A DNA stretch of 64,000 nucleotides from Calliopsis andreniformis (taxonomy: Eukaryota > Arthropoda > Insecta > Hymenoptera > Andrenidae), in NCBI RefSeq assembly GCF_051401765.1, contig NW_027480464.1:1984001-2048000 (forward strand). The letters run 5' to 3'. Positions within the stretch are counted from its first letter, which is position 1. Every line of letters starts with the position of its first letter. The notes under the pieces are model-generated. The model worked only from the letters and a program-made list of their open reading frames with translations. It was not told the origin of the DNA and did not search any database. Below, in pieces: positions 1 through 14,500 of this stretch. The translations under genes and the position numbers were made by a program.

Positions 1-1007
1 ATAATCAATCCTCAATCCTCAGTCCTCAAACCTCAAACCTCAATCTTCAATCCTCAATACTCAATCTTCAATCCTCCGTCCTCAATCCTCAACCCTCAAT
101 CCTCAATCCTCAATCGTCAGGCTTCAATCCTCAATACTCAATATTCAATCCTCAATCCTCAATCCTCATTCCTCAATCCTCATTCTTCAATCCTCAATAC
201 CCAATCCTCAATCTTCAATCCTCAATCCTCAATCCTCAATTCTCAATCCTCAATCCTCAGACCTAAGTCCTCAAATCTCAATCCTCAACCCTCAGCCCTC
301 ATCCTCAATCCTCAATCCTCAATCTTCAACCCTCAGCCCTCATCCTCAATCCTCAATCCTAAATTCTCAATCCTCAAACCTCAAACCTCAATCCTCAACC
401 GTCAGTCCTCGTCCTCAATCCTCAACCCTCAATCCTCAATCCTCAGTCCTCAATCTTCAATCCTCAATACTCAATATTCAATCCTCAATCCTCAATCCTC
501 AGTCCTCAATCCTCAATCTTCAATCCTCAATCCTCAGTCCTCATTCCTCAATCCTCATTCTTCAATACTCAATACCCAATGCTCAGTCTTCAATCCTCAA
601 TCCTCAATCATCAAATCTCAATCCCCAATCCTCAGTCCTCAGTCCTCAAACCTCAATCCTCAATCCTCAATCGTCAGGCTTCAATCCTCAATACCCAATC
701 CTCAGTCTTCAATCTTCAATCATCAGTCCTCAATTCTCAATCCTCAATCCTCAATCCTCAATTCTCAATCCTCAATCCTCTGTCCACAGTCCTCAAACCT
801 CAACCCTCAACCCTCAGCCCACATCCTCAATCCTCAATACTCAATACTCAATCCTCAATCTTCAATCCTCAATACTCAATCTTCAATAATCAATCCTCAA
901 TCCTCAATCCTCAATACTCAATCCTCAGTCGTCGATCCTCAATCCCCAATCCTCAATCTTCAATCCTCAATCCTCAATCCTCAATTCTCAATCTTCAATC
1001 CTCAATC

Positions 1008-1064
1008 CTCAGACCTCAGACATCAATACTCAACCCTCAGTCCTCGTCCTCAATCCACAACAAT
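1008..1064. repeat. Register-shift phrase shared by domains A and B (representative)
   Basis: CAGACCTCAGACATCAATAC leads into CAACCCTCAGTCC, then the 6-bp unit TCGTCC, then CAATCCACAAC. The 6-bp unit shifts the heptamer register by one base while keeping the reading frame. Versions recur throughout domain A (near 3,808, 4,488, 7,010, 12,584, 14,877, 15,397, 16,617, 19,413) and domain B (near 42,390, 43,170, 45,167, 46,429, 47,575, 48,861). Presence in both domains marks it as older than the A/B split. I see no sign of function. Confidence 0.7.
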
Positions 1065-1664
1065 CAAACCTCAATCCTCATCCTTCAATCATCAATATTC
1101 AATCTTCAGTCCTCAATCCTCAATCCTCAATCCTCAATCCTCAATCCTCAATGTTGAATCCGCAATACCCAATCCTCAATCTTCAATCCTCAATCCTCAA
1201 TCCTCAACCCTCAATCCTCAATAATCAATCCTCAATCCTCAGTCCTCAAACCTCAATCCTCAATCTTCAATCCTCAATACTCAATCTTCAATCCTCCGTC
1301 CTCAATCCTCAACCCTCAATCCTCAATCCTCAATCGTCAGGCTTCAATCCTCAATACTCAATCTTCAATCTTCAATCCTCAATCCTCATTCCTCAATCCT
1401 CATTCTTCAATCCTCAATACCCAATCCTCAATCTTCAATCCTCAATCCTCAATCCTCAATTCTCAATCCTCAATCCTCAGCCCTAAGTCCTCAAATCTCA
1501 ATCCTCAACCCTCAGCCCTCATCCTCAATCCTCAATCCTCAATCTTCAACCCTCAATCCTCAATCCTCAAGCCTCAACCCTCAATCCTCAATCCTCAGTC
1601 CTCAAACCTCAATTCTGAATCCTCAATCTTCAGACCTCAGATCTCAACAATCAGATGTCAATCC

Positions 1665-1795
1665 TGAATCCTTAATAGAATATCATCAATTCACAGCTTT
1701 CAATACCCAATACTCAACCTGCAATCTTCAAATCTCTATTCACAAACATCAATTCTCATCACGCAACCCTCAACACTCAGTCCGCAATCCTCAAT
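1665..1795. repeat. Landmark element L, full form in domain A
   Basis: This is the first full copy of the most non-heptameric phrase of the array. It begins TAGAATATCATCAATTCAC, passes through CAATACCCAATACTC, TGCAATCTTCAAATCTC and CACAAACATCAATTCTC, and ends at CAACACTCAGTCC, about 125 bp in all. Other full A copies start near 5,150, 12,246, 17,284, 20,757, 30,212 and 40,062. Shortened copies keep only the first 30-40 bp (near 2,441, 5,801, 7,947, 9,986, 18,050, 21,410, 23,757, 25,796, 27,507, 30,868, 32,342, 34,075, 36,112, 39,187 and 40,999). Its TAG stops one forward frame each time. I do not recognise it as a known element. Confidence 0.8.
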
Positions 1796-3968
1796 CTTCA
1801 ACCCTCAATCCTCAATACCCAATCCTCAATCCTCAATCGTCAATACTCAATACTCAATCTTGAATCGTCAATCCTCAATCCTCAATCCTCAATCCTCAAT
1901 CCTCAATCTTCAATCGTCAGTACTCAATCTTCAATCGTCAATCCACAATCCGCAATCCTCAATGCTCAATACTCAATCCTCAATCCTCAAACCTCAATCT
2001 TCAATCCTCAATACTCAATCTGCAATCCTCAATACTCAATCCTCAATCCTCAATCCTCAATCGTCGATCCTCAATCCCCAATCCTCAATCTTCAATCCTC
2101 AATCCTCAATCCCCAATCCTCAATCCTCAATCCTCAATCTTCAATTCTCAATCCTCAATCGTCATTCGTCAATCCTCATTCTTCAATCCTCAATACCCAA
2201 TCCTCAATCTTCAATCTTCAACACTCAATCCTCAACTCTCAATCCTCAAACCTCAATCCTCAACCCTCAGCCCCCACCCTCAATCCTCAATCCTCAATCC
2301 TCAATCCTCAATCCTCAATCCTCATGCCTCAATCCTCAATCCTCAATCCTCAGTCATCAAACCTCACTCCTGAATCCTCAATCCTGAATCCTCAATCTTC
2401 AGACCTCAGACCTGAACAATCAGATGTCAATCCTCAATCCTCAATAGAATAACATGAATTCACAGTTTTCAATACTCAATACTCAATCTTCAATACTCAA
2501 TCCTCAATCCTCAATCCTCAATCCTCAATCGTCATTCTTCAATCCTCAATACTCAATCTTCAATCCTCAATCCTCAATCCTCAATCCTCATACCACATTC
2601 TACAATCCTCAATACCCAATCCTCAAACTTCAATCCTCAATCCTCAATCCTCAATACTCAACCGTCAGTCCTCGTCCTCAATCCTCAACCCTCAATCCTC
2701 AATCCTCAGTCCTCAATCTACAATCCTCAATACTCAATATTCAATCCTCAATCCTCAATCCTCAATCCTCAATCCTCAATCTTCAATCCCCAATAATCAA
2801 TCTTCAATCCTCAATCCTCAATCCTCAATCCTGAATCCTCAATTCTCAATCCTCAAATCTCAATCCCCAATCCTCAGTCCTCAGTCCTCAAACCTCAATC
2901 CTCAACCCTCAGCCCTCATCCTCAATTCTCAATCCTCAATCCTCAATCCTCAATCTTCAATCCTCAATACTCAATCTTCAATAATCAATCCTCAATTCTC
3001 AATCCTCAATCCTCATTCTTCAATCCTCAATACCCAATCCTCAATCTTCAATCCTCAATCCTCAATCCTCAATCCTCAATTCTCAATCCTCAATCCTCAG
3101 TCCTCAGTCCTCAAACCGCAATCCTCAACCCTCAGCCCACATTCTCAGTCCTCAATCCTCAATTCTCAGTCCTCAGCCCTCAAACCTCAATCCTCAACCC
3201 CCAGACCTCATCCTCAATCCTCAGTTATCAATCCTCAATCCTCAATCTTCAATCCTCAATACTCAATCTTCAATCCTCAGTCCTCAGTCCTCAATACTCA
3301 ACTATCAGTCCTCAATTCTCAGTACTCAATGCTCAACCCTCAATCTTCAATCCTCAAAACTCAATCTTCAATCCTCAATCCTCAATCCTCAATCCTCAAT
3401 GCTCAATCCTCAATCCTCAATCCTCAACCCTCAATCTTCAATCCTCAATACTCAATCTGCAACCCTCAATCCTCAGTCCTCAATCCTCAATCCTCATTCT
3501 TCAATCCTCAATACCCAATCCTCAATCTTCAATCCTCAATCCACAATCCTCAATCCTCAATCCTCATTCTTCAATCCTCAACACCCAATCCTCAATCTTC
3601 AATCCTCAATCCTCAATTCTCAGACCTCAATCCTCAATCTTCAATCCTCAATACTCAATCTTCAATCCTCAATCCTCAATCCTCAATCCTCAATCCTCAA
3701 TCCTCAATCCTCAATCCTCATTCTTCAATCCTCAACACCCAACCCTCAATCTTCAATCCTCAATCCTCGATCCTCAATTCTCAATCCTCAATCCTCAATC
3801 CTCAGACCTCAAACATCAATAATCAACCCTCAGTCCTCGTCCTCAATCCACAACACTCAATCCTCGATCATCAATCTTCAATCATCAATATTCAATCTTC
3901 AATCCTCAGTCCTCGATCCTCAATACTCAATCCTCAATACTCAACCATCAGCCCTCAATTCTCAATAC

Positions 3969-4022
3969 TCAATAGAATATCCTGAATTCTCAGGATTCAA
4001 TACGCAAACCTCAACACTCAAC
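3969..4022. repeat. Landmark element L, variant with GAATTCTCAGGATTC
   Basis: This variant reads TAGAATATCCTGAATTCTC followed by AGGATTCAATACGC and CAACACTCAACCC. Related copies lie near 12,748, 15,043, 19,580 and 29,038. It includes one of the rare GG dinucleotides of the + strand. Its position in the A copies is fixed relative to the neighbouring phrases, so it makes a good alignment anchor. It is probably a diverged or rearranged relative of the main landmark rather than an independent element. Confidence 0.7.
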
Positions 4023-7000
4023 CCTCAACCCTCAATCCTCAATCCTCAATCCTCAATCGTCAATCCTCAATACTCAATCTTCAATCCTCCATTCTCAATC
4101 CTCAATACTCAATCCTCAATCCTCAATCCTCAATCCTCAATCCTCAATCGTCAGGCTTCAATCCTCAATACCCAATCCTCAGTCTTCAATCTTCAATCAT
4201 CAGTCCTCAATTCTCAATCCTCAATCCTCAATCCTCAATTCTCAATCCTCAATCCTCTGTCCTCAGTCCTCAAACCTCAACCCTCAACCCTCAGCCCTCA
4301 TCCTCAATCCTCAATACTCAATACTCAATCCTCAATTTTCAATCCTCAGTACTCAATCTTCAATAATCAATCCTCAATTCTCAATCCTCAATACTCAATC
4401 CTCAATCCTCAATCCCCAATCCTCAATCTTCAATCCTCAATCCTCAATCCTCAATTCTCAATCTTCAATCCTCAATCCTCAGACCTCAGACATCAATACT
4501 CAACCCTCAGTCCTCGTCCTCAATCCACAACAATCAAACCTGAATCCTCATTCTTCAATCATCAATATTCAATCTTCAGTCCTCAATCCTCAATCCTCAA
4601 TCCTCAATCCTCAATCCTCAATGTTGAATCCGCAATACCCAATCCTCAATCTTCAATCCTCAATCCTCAATCCTCAACCCTCAATCCTCAATAATCAATC
4701 CTCAATCCTCAGTCCTCAAACCTCAATCCTCAACCTTCAATCCTCAATACTCAATCTTCAATCCTCCGTCCTCAATCCTCAACCCTCAATCCTCAATCCT
4801 CAATCGTCAGGCTTCAATCCTCAATACTCAATCTTCAATCTTCAATCCTCAATCCTCGTTCCTCAATCCTCATTCTTCAATCCTCAATACCCAATCCTCA
4901 ATCTTCAATCCTCAATCCTCAATCCTCAATTCTCAATCCTCAATCCTCAGCCCTAAGTCCTCAAATCTCAATCCTCAACCCTCAGCCCTCATCCTCAATC
5001 CTCAATCCTCAATCTTCAACCCTCAATCCTCAATCCTCAAGCCTCAACCCTCAATCCTCAATCCTCAGTCCTCAAACCTCAATTCTGAATCCTCAATCTT
5101 CAGACCTCAGATCTCAACAATCAGATGTCAATCCTGAATCCTTAAAAGAATATCATCAATTCACAGTTTTCAATACCCAATACTCAATCTGCAATCTTCA
5201 AATCTCTATTCACAAACATCAATTCTCATCACTCAACCCTCAACACTCAGTCCGCAATCCTCAATCTTCAACACTCAATCCTCAATACCCAATCCTCAAT
5301 CCTCAATCGTCAATACTCAATACTCAATCTTCAATCCTCAATCCTCAATCCTCAATCCTCAATCCTCAATCCTCAATCTTCAATCGTCAATACTCAATCT
5401 TCAATCGTCAATCCTCAATCCGCAATCCTCAATGCTCAATACTCAATCCTCAATCCTCAAACCTCAATCTTCAATCCTCAATACTCAATCTGCAATCCTC
5501 AATACTCAATCCTCAATCCTCAACCGTCATTCGTCAATCCTCATTATTCAATCCTCAATACCCAATCCTCAATCTTCAACCTTCAACACTCAATCCTCAA
5601 CTCTCAACCCTCAAACCTCAATCCTCAACCCTCAGCCCTCATCCTCAATCCTCAATCCTCAATCCTCAATCCTCAATCCTCAATCCTCATGCCTCAATCC
5701 TCAATCCTCAGCCATCAAACCTCAATCCTGAATCCTCAATCCTGAATCCTCAATCTTCAGACCTCAGACCTGAACAATCAGATGTCAATCCTCAATCCTC
5801 AATAGAATAACATGAATTCACAGTTTTCAATACTCAATACTCAATCTTCAATACTCAATCCTCAATCCTCAATCCTCAATCCTCAATCGTCATTCTTCAA
5901 TCCTCAATACTCAATCTTCAATCCTCAATCCTCAATCCTCAATCCTCAAACCTCATTCTACAATCCTCAATACCCAATCCTCAATCTTCAATCCATCAAT
6001 CCTCAATCCTCAATACTCAATCCTCAATCCTCAGTCCTCAGTCCTCAAACCTCAATCCTCAACCCTCAGCCCTCATCCTCAATCCTCAATCCTAAATTCT
6101 CAATCCTCAAACCTCAAACCTCAATCCACAACCGTCAGTCCTCGTCCTCAATCCTCAACCCTCAATCCTCAATCCTCAGTCCTCAATCTTCAATCCTCAA
6201 TACTCAATCTTCAATAATCAATCCTCAATTCTCAATCCTCAATACTCAATCCTCAGTCGTCGATCCTCAATCCCCAATCCTCAATCGTCAATCCTCAATA
6301 CTCAATCTTCAATCCTCCATTCTCAATCCTCAATCCTCAATCCTCAATCCTCAATCCTCAACCCTCAATCCACAATCGTCAGGCTTCAATCCTCAATACC
6401 CAATCCTCAGTCTGCAATCTTCAATCCTCAGTCCTCAATTCTCAATCCTCAATCCTCAATCCTCAAATCTCAATCCTCAATCCTCTGTCCTCAGTCCTCA
6501 AACCTCAACCCTCAACCCTCAGCCCTCATCCTCAATCCTCAATACTCAATACTCAATCCTCAATCTTCAATCCTCAATACTCAATCTTCAATAATCAATC
6601 CTCAATTCTCAATCCTCAATACTCAATCCTCAATCGTCGATCCTCAATCCCCAATCCTCAATCTTCAATCCTCAATCCTCAATTCTCAATCCTCAATCTT
6701 CAATCTTCAATCCTCAATTTTCAATCATCAATACTCAATCTTCAATCCTCAATCCTCAATCCTCAATCCCCAATCCTCAATCCTCAATCCTCAATCCTCA
6801 ATCTTCTATCGTCAACACTCAGTCTTCAATACTCAATCCTCAATCCTCAATCCTCAATCCTCAATCCTCATTCTTCAATCCTCAATACACAATCCTCAAT
6901 CTTCAATCCTCAATCCTCAATCCTCAATTCTCAATCCTCAATACTCAATCTTCAATCCTCCGTCCTCAATCCTCAATCCTCAATTCTCAATCTTCAATCC

Positions 7001-8249
7001 TCAATCCTCAGACCTCAAACATCAATACTCAACCCTCAGTCCTCGTCCTCAATCCACAACAATCAATCCTCAATCCTCATTCTTCAATCATCAATATTCA
7101 ATCTTCAGTCCTCAATCCTCAATCCTCAATCCTCAATCCTCAATCCTCAATGTTGAATCCGCAATACCCAATCCTCAATCTTCAATCCTCAATCCTCAAT
7201 CCTCAACCCTCAATCCTCAATAATCAATCCTCAATCCTCAGTCCTCAACCCTCAAACCTCAATCTTCAATCCTCAATACTCAATCTTCAATCCTCCGTCC
7301 TCAATCCTCAACCCTCAATCCTCAATACTCAATCGTCAGGCTTCAATCCTCAATACTCAATCTTCAATCCTCAATCCTCAATCCTCATTCCTCAATCCTC
7401 ATTCTTCAATCCTCAATACCCAATCCTCAATCTTCAATCCTCAATCCTCAATCCTCAATTCTCAATCCTCAATCCTCAGACCTAAGTCCTCAAATCTCAA
7501 TCCTCAACCCTCAGCCCTCATCCTCAATCCTCAATCCTCAATCTTCAACCCTCAATCCTCAATCCTCAAGCCACAACCCTCAATCCTCAATCCTCAGTCC
7601 TCAAACCTCAATTCTGAATCCTGAATACTCAATCGTCAATCCTCAATCCTCAATCGTCGATGCTCAATCCCCAATCCTCAATCTTCAATCCTCAATACCC
7701 AATCCTCAATCTTTAACCTTCAACCCTCATTCCTCAACTCTCAAACCTCAAACCTCAATCCTCAACCCTCAGACCTCATCCTCAATCATCAATCCTCAAT
7801 CCTCAATCCTCAATCCTCAATCCTCATGCCTCAATCCTCAATCCTCAATCCTCAGTCATCAAACCACAATCCTGAATCCTCAATCCTGAACCCTCAATCT
7901 TCAGACCTCAGACCTGAACAATCAGATGTCAATCCTCAATCCTCAGTAGGATATCATCAATTCACAGTTTTCAATACTCAATACTCAATCTTCAATCCTC
8001 AATCCTCAATCCTCAATCCTCAATCCTCAATCGTCATTCTTCAATCCTCAATACTCAATCTTCAATCCTCAATCCTCAATCCTCAATCCTCAAACCTCAT
8101 TCTACAATCCTCAATACCCAATCCTCAATCTTCAATCCTCAATCCTCAATCCTCAATACTCAATCCTCAATCCTCAGTCCTCAGTCCTCAAACCTCAATC
8201 CTCAACCCTCAGCCCTCATCCTCAATCCTCAATCCTAAATTCTCAATCC

Positions 8250-8256
8250 AAAAAAA
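8250..8256 (+). other. Isolated 7-A run unique to A-I
   Basis: Copy A-I reads CAATCC, seven A, CCTCAAACC, where copies A-II (near 24,060) and A-III (near 34,378) read CAATCCTCAAACCTCAAACC. The change adds 2 bp and accounts for the offset step from 15,811 to 15,809. It is the only A run of this length I noticed. It may be a replacement mutation or a base-calling or polishing error. Confidence 0.7.
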
Positions 8257-11200
8257 CCTCAAACCTCAATCCTCAACCGTCAGCCCTCGTCCTCAATCCT
8301 CAACCCTCAATCCTCAATCCTCAGTCCTCAATCTTCAATCCTCAATACTCAATATTCAATCCTCAATCCTCAATCCTCAGTCCTCAATCCTCAATCTTCA
8401 ATCCTCAATCCTCAGTCCTCATTCCTCAATCCTCATTCTTCAATACTCAATACCCAATGCTCAGTCTTCAATCCTCAATCCTCAATCATCAAATCTCAAT
8501 CCCCAATCCTCAGTCCTCAGTCCTCAAACCTCAATCCTCAATCCTCAATCGTCAGGCTTCAATCCTCAATACCCAATCCTCAGTCTTCAATCTTCAATCA
8601 TCAGTCCTCAATTCTCAATCCTCAATCCTCAATCCTCAATTCTCAATCCTCAATCCTCTGTCCTCAGTCCTCAAACCTCAACCCTCAACCCTCAGCCCTC
8701 ATCCTCAATCCTCAATACTCAATACTCAATCCTCAATCTTCAATCCTCAATACTCAATCTTCAATAATCAATCCTCAATCCTCAATCCTCAATACTCAAT
8801 CCTCAGTCGTCGATCCTCAATCCCCAATCCTCAATCTTCAATCCTCAATCCTCAATCCTCAATTCTCAATCTTCAATCCTCAATCCTCAGACCTCAGACA
8901 TCAATACTCAACCCTCAGTCCTCGTCCTCAATCCACAACAATCAAACCTCAATCCTCATCCTTCAATCATCAATATTCAATCTTCAGTCCTCAACCCTCA
9001 ATCCTCAATCCTCAATCCTCAATCCTCAATGTTGAATCCGCAATACCCAATCCTCAATCTTCAATCCTCAATCTTCAATCCTCAACCCTCAATCCTCAAT
9101 AATCAATCCTCAATCCTCAGTCCTCAAACCTCAATCCTCAATCTTCAATCCTCAATACTCAATCTTCAATCCTCCGTCCTCAATCCTCAACCCTCAATCC
9201 TCAATCCTCAATCGTCAGGCTTCAATCCTCAATACTCAATCTTCAATCTTCAATCCTCAATCCTCATTCCTCAATCCTCATTCTTCAATCCTCAATACCC
9301 AATCCTCAATCTTCAATCCTCAATCCTCAATCCTCAATTCTCAATCCTCAATCCTCAGCCCTAAGTCCTCAAATCTCAATCCTCAACCCTCAGCCCTCAT
9401 CCTCAATACTCAATCCTCAATCTTCAACCCTCAATCCTCAATCCTCAAGCCTCAACCCTCAATCCTCAATCTTCAATCGTCAATCCTCAATCCGCAATCC
9501 TCAATGCTCAATACTCAATCCTCAATCCTCAAACCTCAATCTTCAATCCTCAATACTCAATCTGCAATCCTCAATACTCAATCCTCAATCCTCAATCCTC
9601 AATCGTCGATCCTCAATCCCCAATCCTCAATCTTCAATCCTCAATCCTCAATCCCCAATCCTCAATCCTCAATCCTCAATCTTCAATTCTCAATCCTCAA
9701 TCGTCATTCGTCAATCCTCATTCTTCAATCCTCAATACCCAATCCTCAATCTTCAATCTTCAACACTCAATCCTCAACTCTCAATCCTCAAACCTCAATC
9801 CTCAACCCTCAGCCCTCACCCTCAATCCTCAATCCTCAATCCTCAATCCTCAATCCTCAATCCTCATGCCTCAATCCTCAATCCTCAATCCTCAGTCATC
9901 AAACCTCAATCCTGAATCCTCAATCCTGAATCCTCAATCTTCAGACCTCAGAACTGAACAATCAGATGTCAATCCTCAATCCTCAATAGAATAACATGAA
10001 TTCACAGTTTTCAATACTCAATACTCAATCTTCAATACTCAATCCTCAATCCTCAATCCTCAATCCTCAATCGTCATTCTTCAATCCTCAATACTCAATC
10101 TTCAATCCTCAGTCCTCAATCCTCAATCCTCAAACCTCATTCTACAATCCTCAATACTCAATATTCAATCTTCAATCCTCAATCCTCAATCCTCAGTCCT
10201 CAATCTTCAATCCCCAATAATCAATCTTCAATCCTCAATCCTCAATCCTCAATCCTGAATCCTCAATTCTCAATCCTCAAATCTCAATCCCCAATCCTCA
10301 GTCCTCAGTCCTCAAACCTCAATCCTCCACCCTCAGCCCTCATCCTCAATTCTCAATCCTCAATCCTCAATCCTCAATCTTCAATCCTCAATACTCAATC
10401 TTCAATAATCAATCCTCAATCCTCAATCCTCAATCCTCATTCTTCAATCCTCAATACCCAATCCTCAATCTTCAATCCTCAATCCTCAATCCTCAATCCT
10501 CAATTCTCAATCCTCAATCCTCAGTCCTCAGTCCTCAAACCGCAATCCTCAACCCTCAGCCCACATTCTCAGTCCTCAATCCTCAATTCTCAGTCCTCAG
10601 CCCTCAAACCTCAATCCTCAACCCCCAGACCTCATCCTCAATCCTCAATTATCAATCCTCAATCCTCAATCTTCAATCCTCAATACTCAATCTTCAATCC
10701 TCAGTCCTCAGTCCTCAATACTCAACTATCAGTCCTCAATTCTCAGTACTCAATGCTCAACCCTCAATCTTCAACCCTCAAAACTCAATCTTCAATACTC
10801 AATCCTCAATGCTCAATCCTCAATGCTCAATCCTCAATCCTCAATCCTCAACCCTCAATCTTCAATCCTCAATACTCAATCTGCAACCCTCAATCCTCAG
10901 TCCTCAATCCTCAATCCTCATTCTTCAATCCTCAATACCCAATCCTCAATCTTCAATCCTCAATCCACAATCCTCAATCCTCAATCCTCATTCTTCAATC
11001 CTCAACACCCAATCCTCAATCTTCAATCCTCAATCCTCAGTCCTCAATCCTCAATCCTCATTCTTCAATACTCAATACCCAATCCTCAGTCTTCAATCCT
11101 CAATCCTCAATCATCAAATCTCAATCCCCAATCCTCAGTCCTCAGTCCTCAAACCTCAATCCTCAACCCTCAGCCCTCATCCTCAATTCTCAATCCTCAA

Positions 11201-11568
11201 TCCTCAATCCTCAATCTTCTATCCTCAATACCCAATCTTCAATAATCAATCTTCAATTCTCAATCCTGAATCCTCAATCCTCAATCTTCAATCTTGAATC
11301 CTCAATCCTCAATACTCAATCCTCAATCCTCAGTCCTCAGCCCTCAAACCTCAATCCTCAACCCTCAGCCCTCATCCACAATCCTCAATCCTAAATTCTC
11401 AAACCTCAAACCTCAAACCTCAATCCTCAACCGTCAGTCCTCGTCCTCAATCCTCAAACCTCAATCCTCAATCCTCAGTCCTCAATCTTCAATCCTCAAT
11501 ACTCAATATTCAATCCTCAATCCTCAATTCTCAGTCCTCAATCCTCAATCTTCAATCCTCAATCCTCA

Positions 11569-14500
11569 GTCCTCAATCCTCAATCCTCATTCTTCAATAC
11601 TCAATACCCAATCCTCAGTCTTCAATCCTCAATCCTCAATCATCAAATCTCAATCCCCAATCCTCAGTCCTCAGTCCTCAAACCTCAACCCTCAACCCTC
11701 AGCCCTCATCCTCAATTCTCAATCCTCAATCCTCAATCCTCAATCTTCAATCCTCAATACTCAATCTTTAATAATCAATCCTCAATTCTCAATCCTCAAT
11801 ACTCAATCCTCAATCGTCAACCCTCAATCCCCAATCCTCAATCTTCAATCCTCAATCCTCAAACCTCAATCCTCAATCCTCAATCTTCAATCCCCAATAA
11901 TCAATCTTCAATCCTCAATCCTCACTCCTCAATCCTCAATCCTCAATCCTCAATCCTCATTCTTCAACCCTCAATACCCATTCCTCAATCTTCAATCCTC
12001 AATCCTCAATCCTCAATTCTCAATCCTCAATCCTTAATCCTCAGGCCTCAAACCTCAATCGCCAATCCTCAGCCCTCATCCTCAATCGTCAATCCTCAAT
12101 CTTCAATCCTCAATCCTCAATCCTCATGCCTCAATCCACAATCCTCAATCCTCAGTCATCAAACCTCAATCCTGAATCGTCAATCCTGAATTCTCAATCT
12201 TCAGACCTCAGACCTGAACAATCAGATGTCAATCCTCAATCCTCAATAGAATATTATCAATTCACAGTTTTCAATACACAATACTCAATCTGCAATCTTC
12301 AAATTTCTACCCACAAACATCAATTCTCATCACTCAACCCTCAACACTCAGTCCCCAATACTCAATCTTCAATCCTCAATCCGCAATCCTCAACCCTCAA
12401 CACTCAGTCCCCAATCCTCAATCTTCAATCCTCAATCCTCAATCCTCAATTCTCAATCCTCAATCTTCAATCCTCTATACTCAATCCTCAATCCTCAATC
12501 CTCAATCCTCAATGCTCAATCCTCAATCCTCAATCCTAAACCCTCAATCTTCAATCCTCAATCCTCATTCTTCAATCCTCAGACCTCAAACGTCAATACT
12601 CAACCCTCAGTCCTCGTCCTCAATCCACAACACTCAATCCTCGATCATCAATCCTTAATCATCAATATTCAATCTTCAATCCTCAATCCTCAATCCACAA
12701 TACTCAACCCTCAATACTCAACCATCAGCCCTCAATTCTCAATACTCAATAGAATATCCTGAATTCTCAGGATTCAATACTCAAACCTCAACACTCAACC
12801 CTCAACCCTCAATCCTCAATCCTCAATCCTCAATCGTCAATCCTCAATACTCAATCCTCAATCCTCAATACTCAATCCTCAATCCTCAATCGTCATTCTT
12901 CAATCCCCAATACTCAATCTTCAATCCTCAATCCTCAATCCTCAATCCTCAAACCTCATTCTACAATCCTCAATACCCAATCCTCAATCTTCAATCCTCA
13001 TGCCTCAATCCTCAATCCTCAATCCTCAGTCATCAAACCGCAATCCTGAATCCTCAATCCTGAATCCTAAATTCTCAATCCTCAAACCTCAAACCTCAAT
13101 CCTCAACCGTCAGTCCTCGTCCTCAACCCTCAACCCTCAATCCTCAATCCTCAGTCCTCAATCTTCAATACTCAATACTCAATATTCAATCCTCAATCCT
13201 CAATCCTCAGTCCTCAATCCTCAATCTTCAATCCTCAATCCTCAGTCCTCAATCCTCAATCCTCATTCTTCAATACTCAATACCCAATCCTCAGTCTTCA
13301 ATCCTCAATCCTCAATCATCAAATCTCAATCCCCAATCCTCAGTCCTCAGTCCTCAAACCTCAATCCTCAATCCTCAGCCCTCATCTTCAATTCTCAATC
13401 CTCAATCCTCAATCCTCAATGTTCAATCTTCAATACCCAATCTTCAATAATCAATCCTCAATTCTCAATCCACAATCCTCAACCCTCAATCTTCAATCCT
13501 CAATCCTCAATCCTCAATACTCAATCCTCAATCCTCAGTCCTCAGTCCTCAAACCTCAATCCTGAACCCTCACCCCTCATCCTCAATCCTCAATCCTAAA
13601 TTCTCAATCCTCAAACCTCAAACCTCAATCAGCAACCGTCAGTCCTCGTCCTCAATCCTCAATCCACAATCCTCCGTCCTCAGTCCTCAATCTTCAATCC
13701 TCAATACTCAATATTCAATCCTCAATCCTCAATCCTCAGTCCTCAATCCTCAATCTTCAATCCTCAATCCTCAGTCCTCAATCCTCAATCCTCAATCTTC
13801 AATCCTCAATCCTCAATCCTCAATTCTCAATCCTCAATACTCAATCTTCAATCCTCCGTCCTCAATCCTCAATCCTCAATCCTCAATCCTCAATCCTCAA
13901 TCCTGAATCCTCAATTCTCAATCCTCAAATCTCAATCCCCAATCCTCAGTCCTCAGTCCTCAAACCTCAATCCTCAACCCTCAGCCCTCATCCTCAATTC
14001 TCAATCCTCAATCCTCAATCCTCAATCTTCAATCCTCAATACTCAATCTTCAATAATCAATCCTCAATTCTCAATCCTCAATCCTCATTCTTCAATCCTC
14101 AATACCCAATCCTCAATCTTCAATCCTCAATCCTCAATCCTCAATCCTCAATTCTCAATCCTCAATCCTCAGTCCTCAGTCCTCAAACCGCAATCCTCAA
14201 CCCTCAGCCCACATTCTCAGTCCTCAATCCTCAATTCTCAGTCCTCAGCCCTCAAACCTCAATCCTCAACCCCCAGACCTCATCCTCAATCCTCAGTTAT
14301 CAATCCTCAATCCTCAATCTTCAATCCTCAATACTCAATCTTCAATCCTCAGTCCTCAGTCCTCAATACTCAACTATCAGTCCTCAATTCTCAGTACTCA
14401 ATGCTCAACCCTCAATCTTCAATCCTCAAAACTCAATCTTCAATCCTCAATCCTCAATCCTCAATCCTCAATGCTCAATCCTCAATCCTCAATCCTCAAC

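Larger units (their letters stand above)
1..11568. repeat. Segmental copy A-I
   Basis: Positions 1-6,280 match 15,610-21,889 (offset 15,609). Positions 6,281-8,249 match 22,092-24,060 (offset 15,811). Positions from 8,257 to about 11,568 match up to about 27,377 (offset 15,809). In the first 6.28 kb I noticed only about eight single-base differences, so identity is close to 99.9%. The match holds from base 1, so the copy begins at or before the window edge. It differs from A-II by lacking a 202-bp block and by a 7-A run at 8,250-8,256. It contains full TAGAATATC landmarks near 1,671 and 5,150 and shortened ones near 2,441, 5,801, 7,947 and 9,986. No gene is present. Confidence 0.9.
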
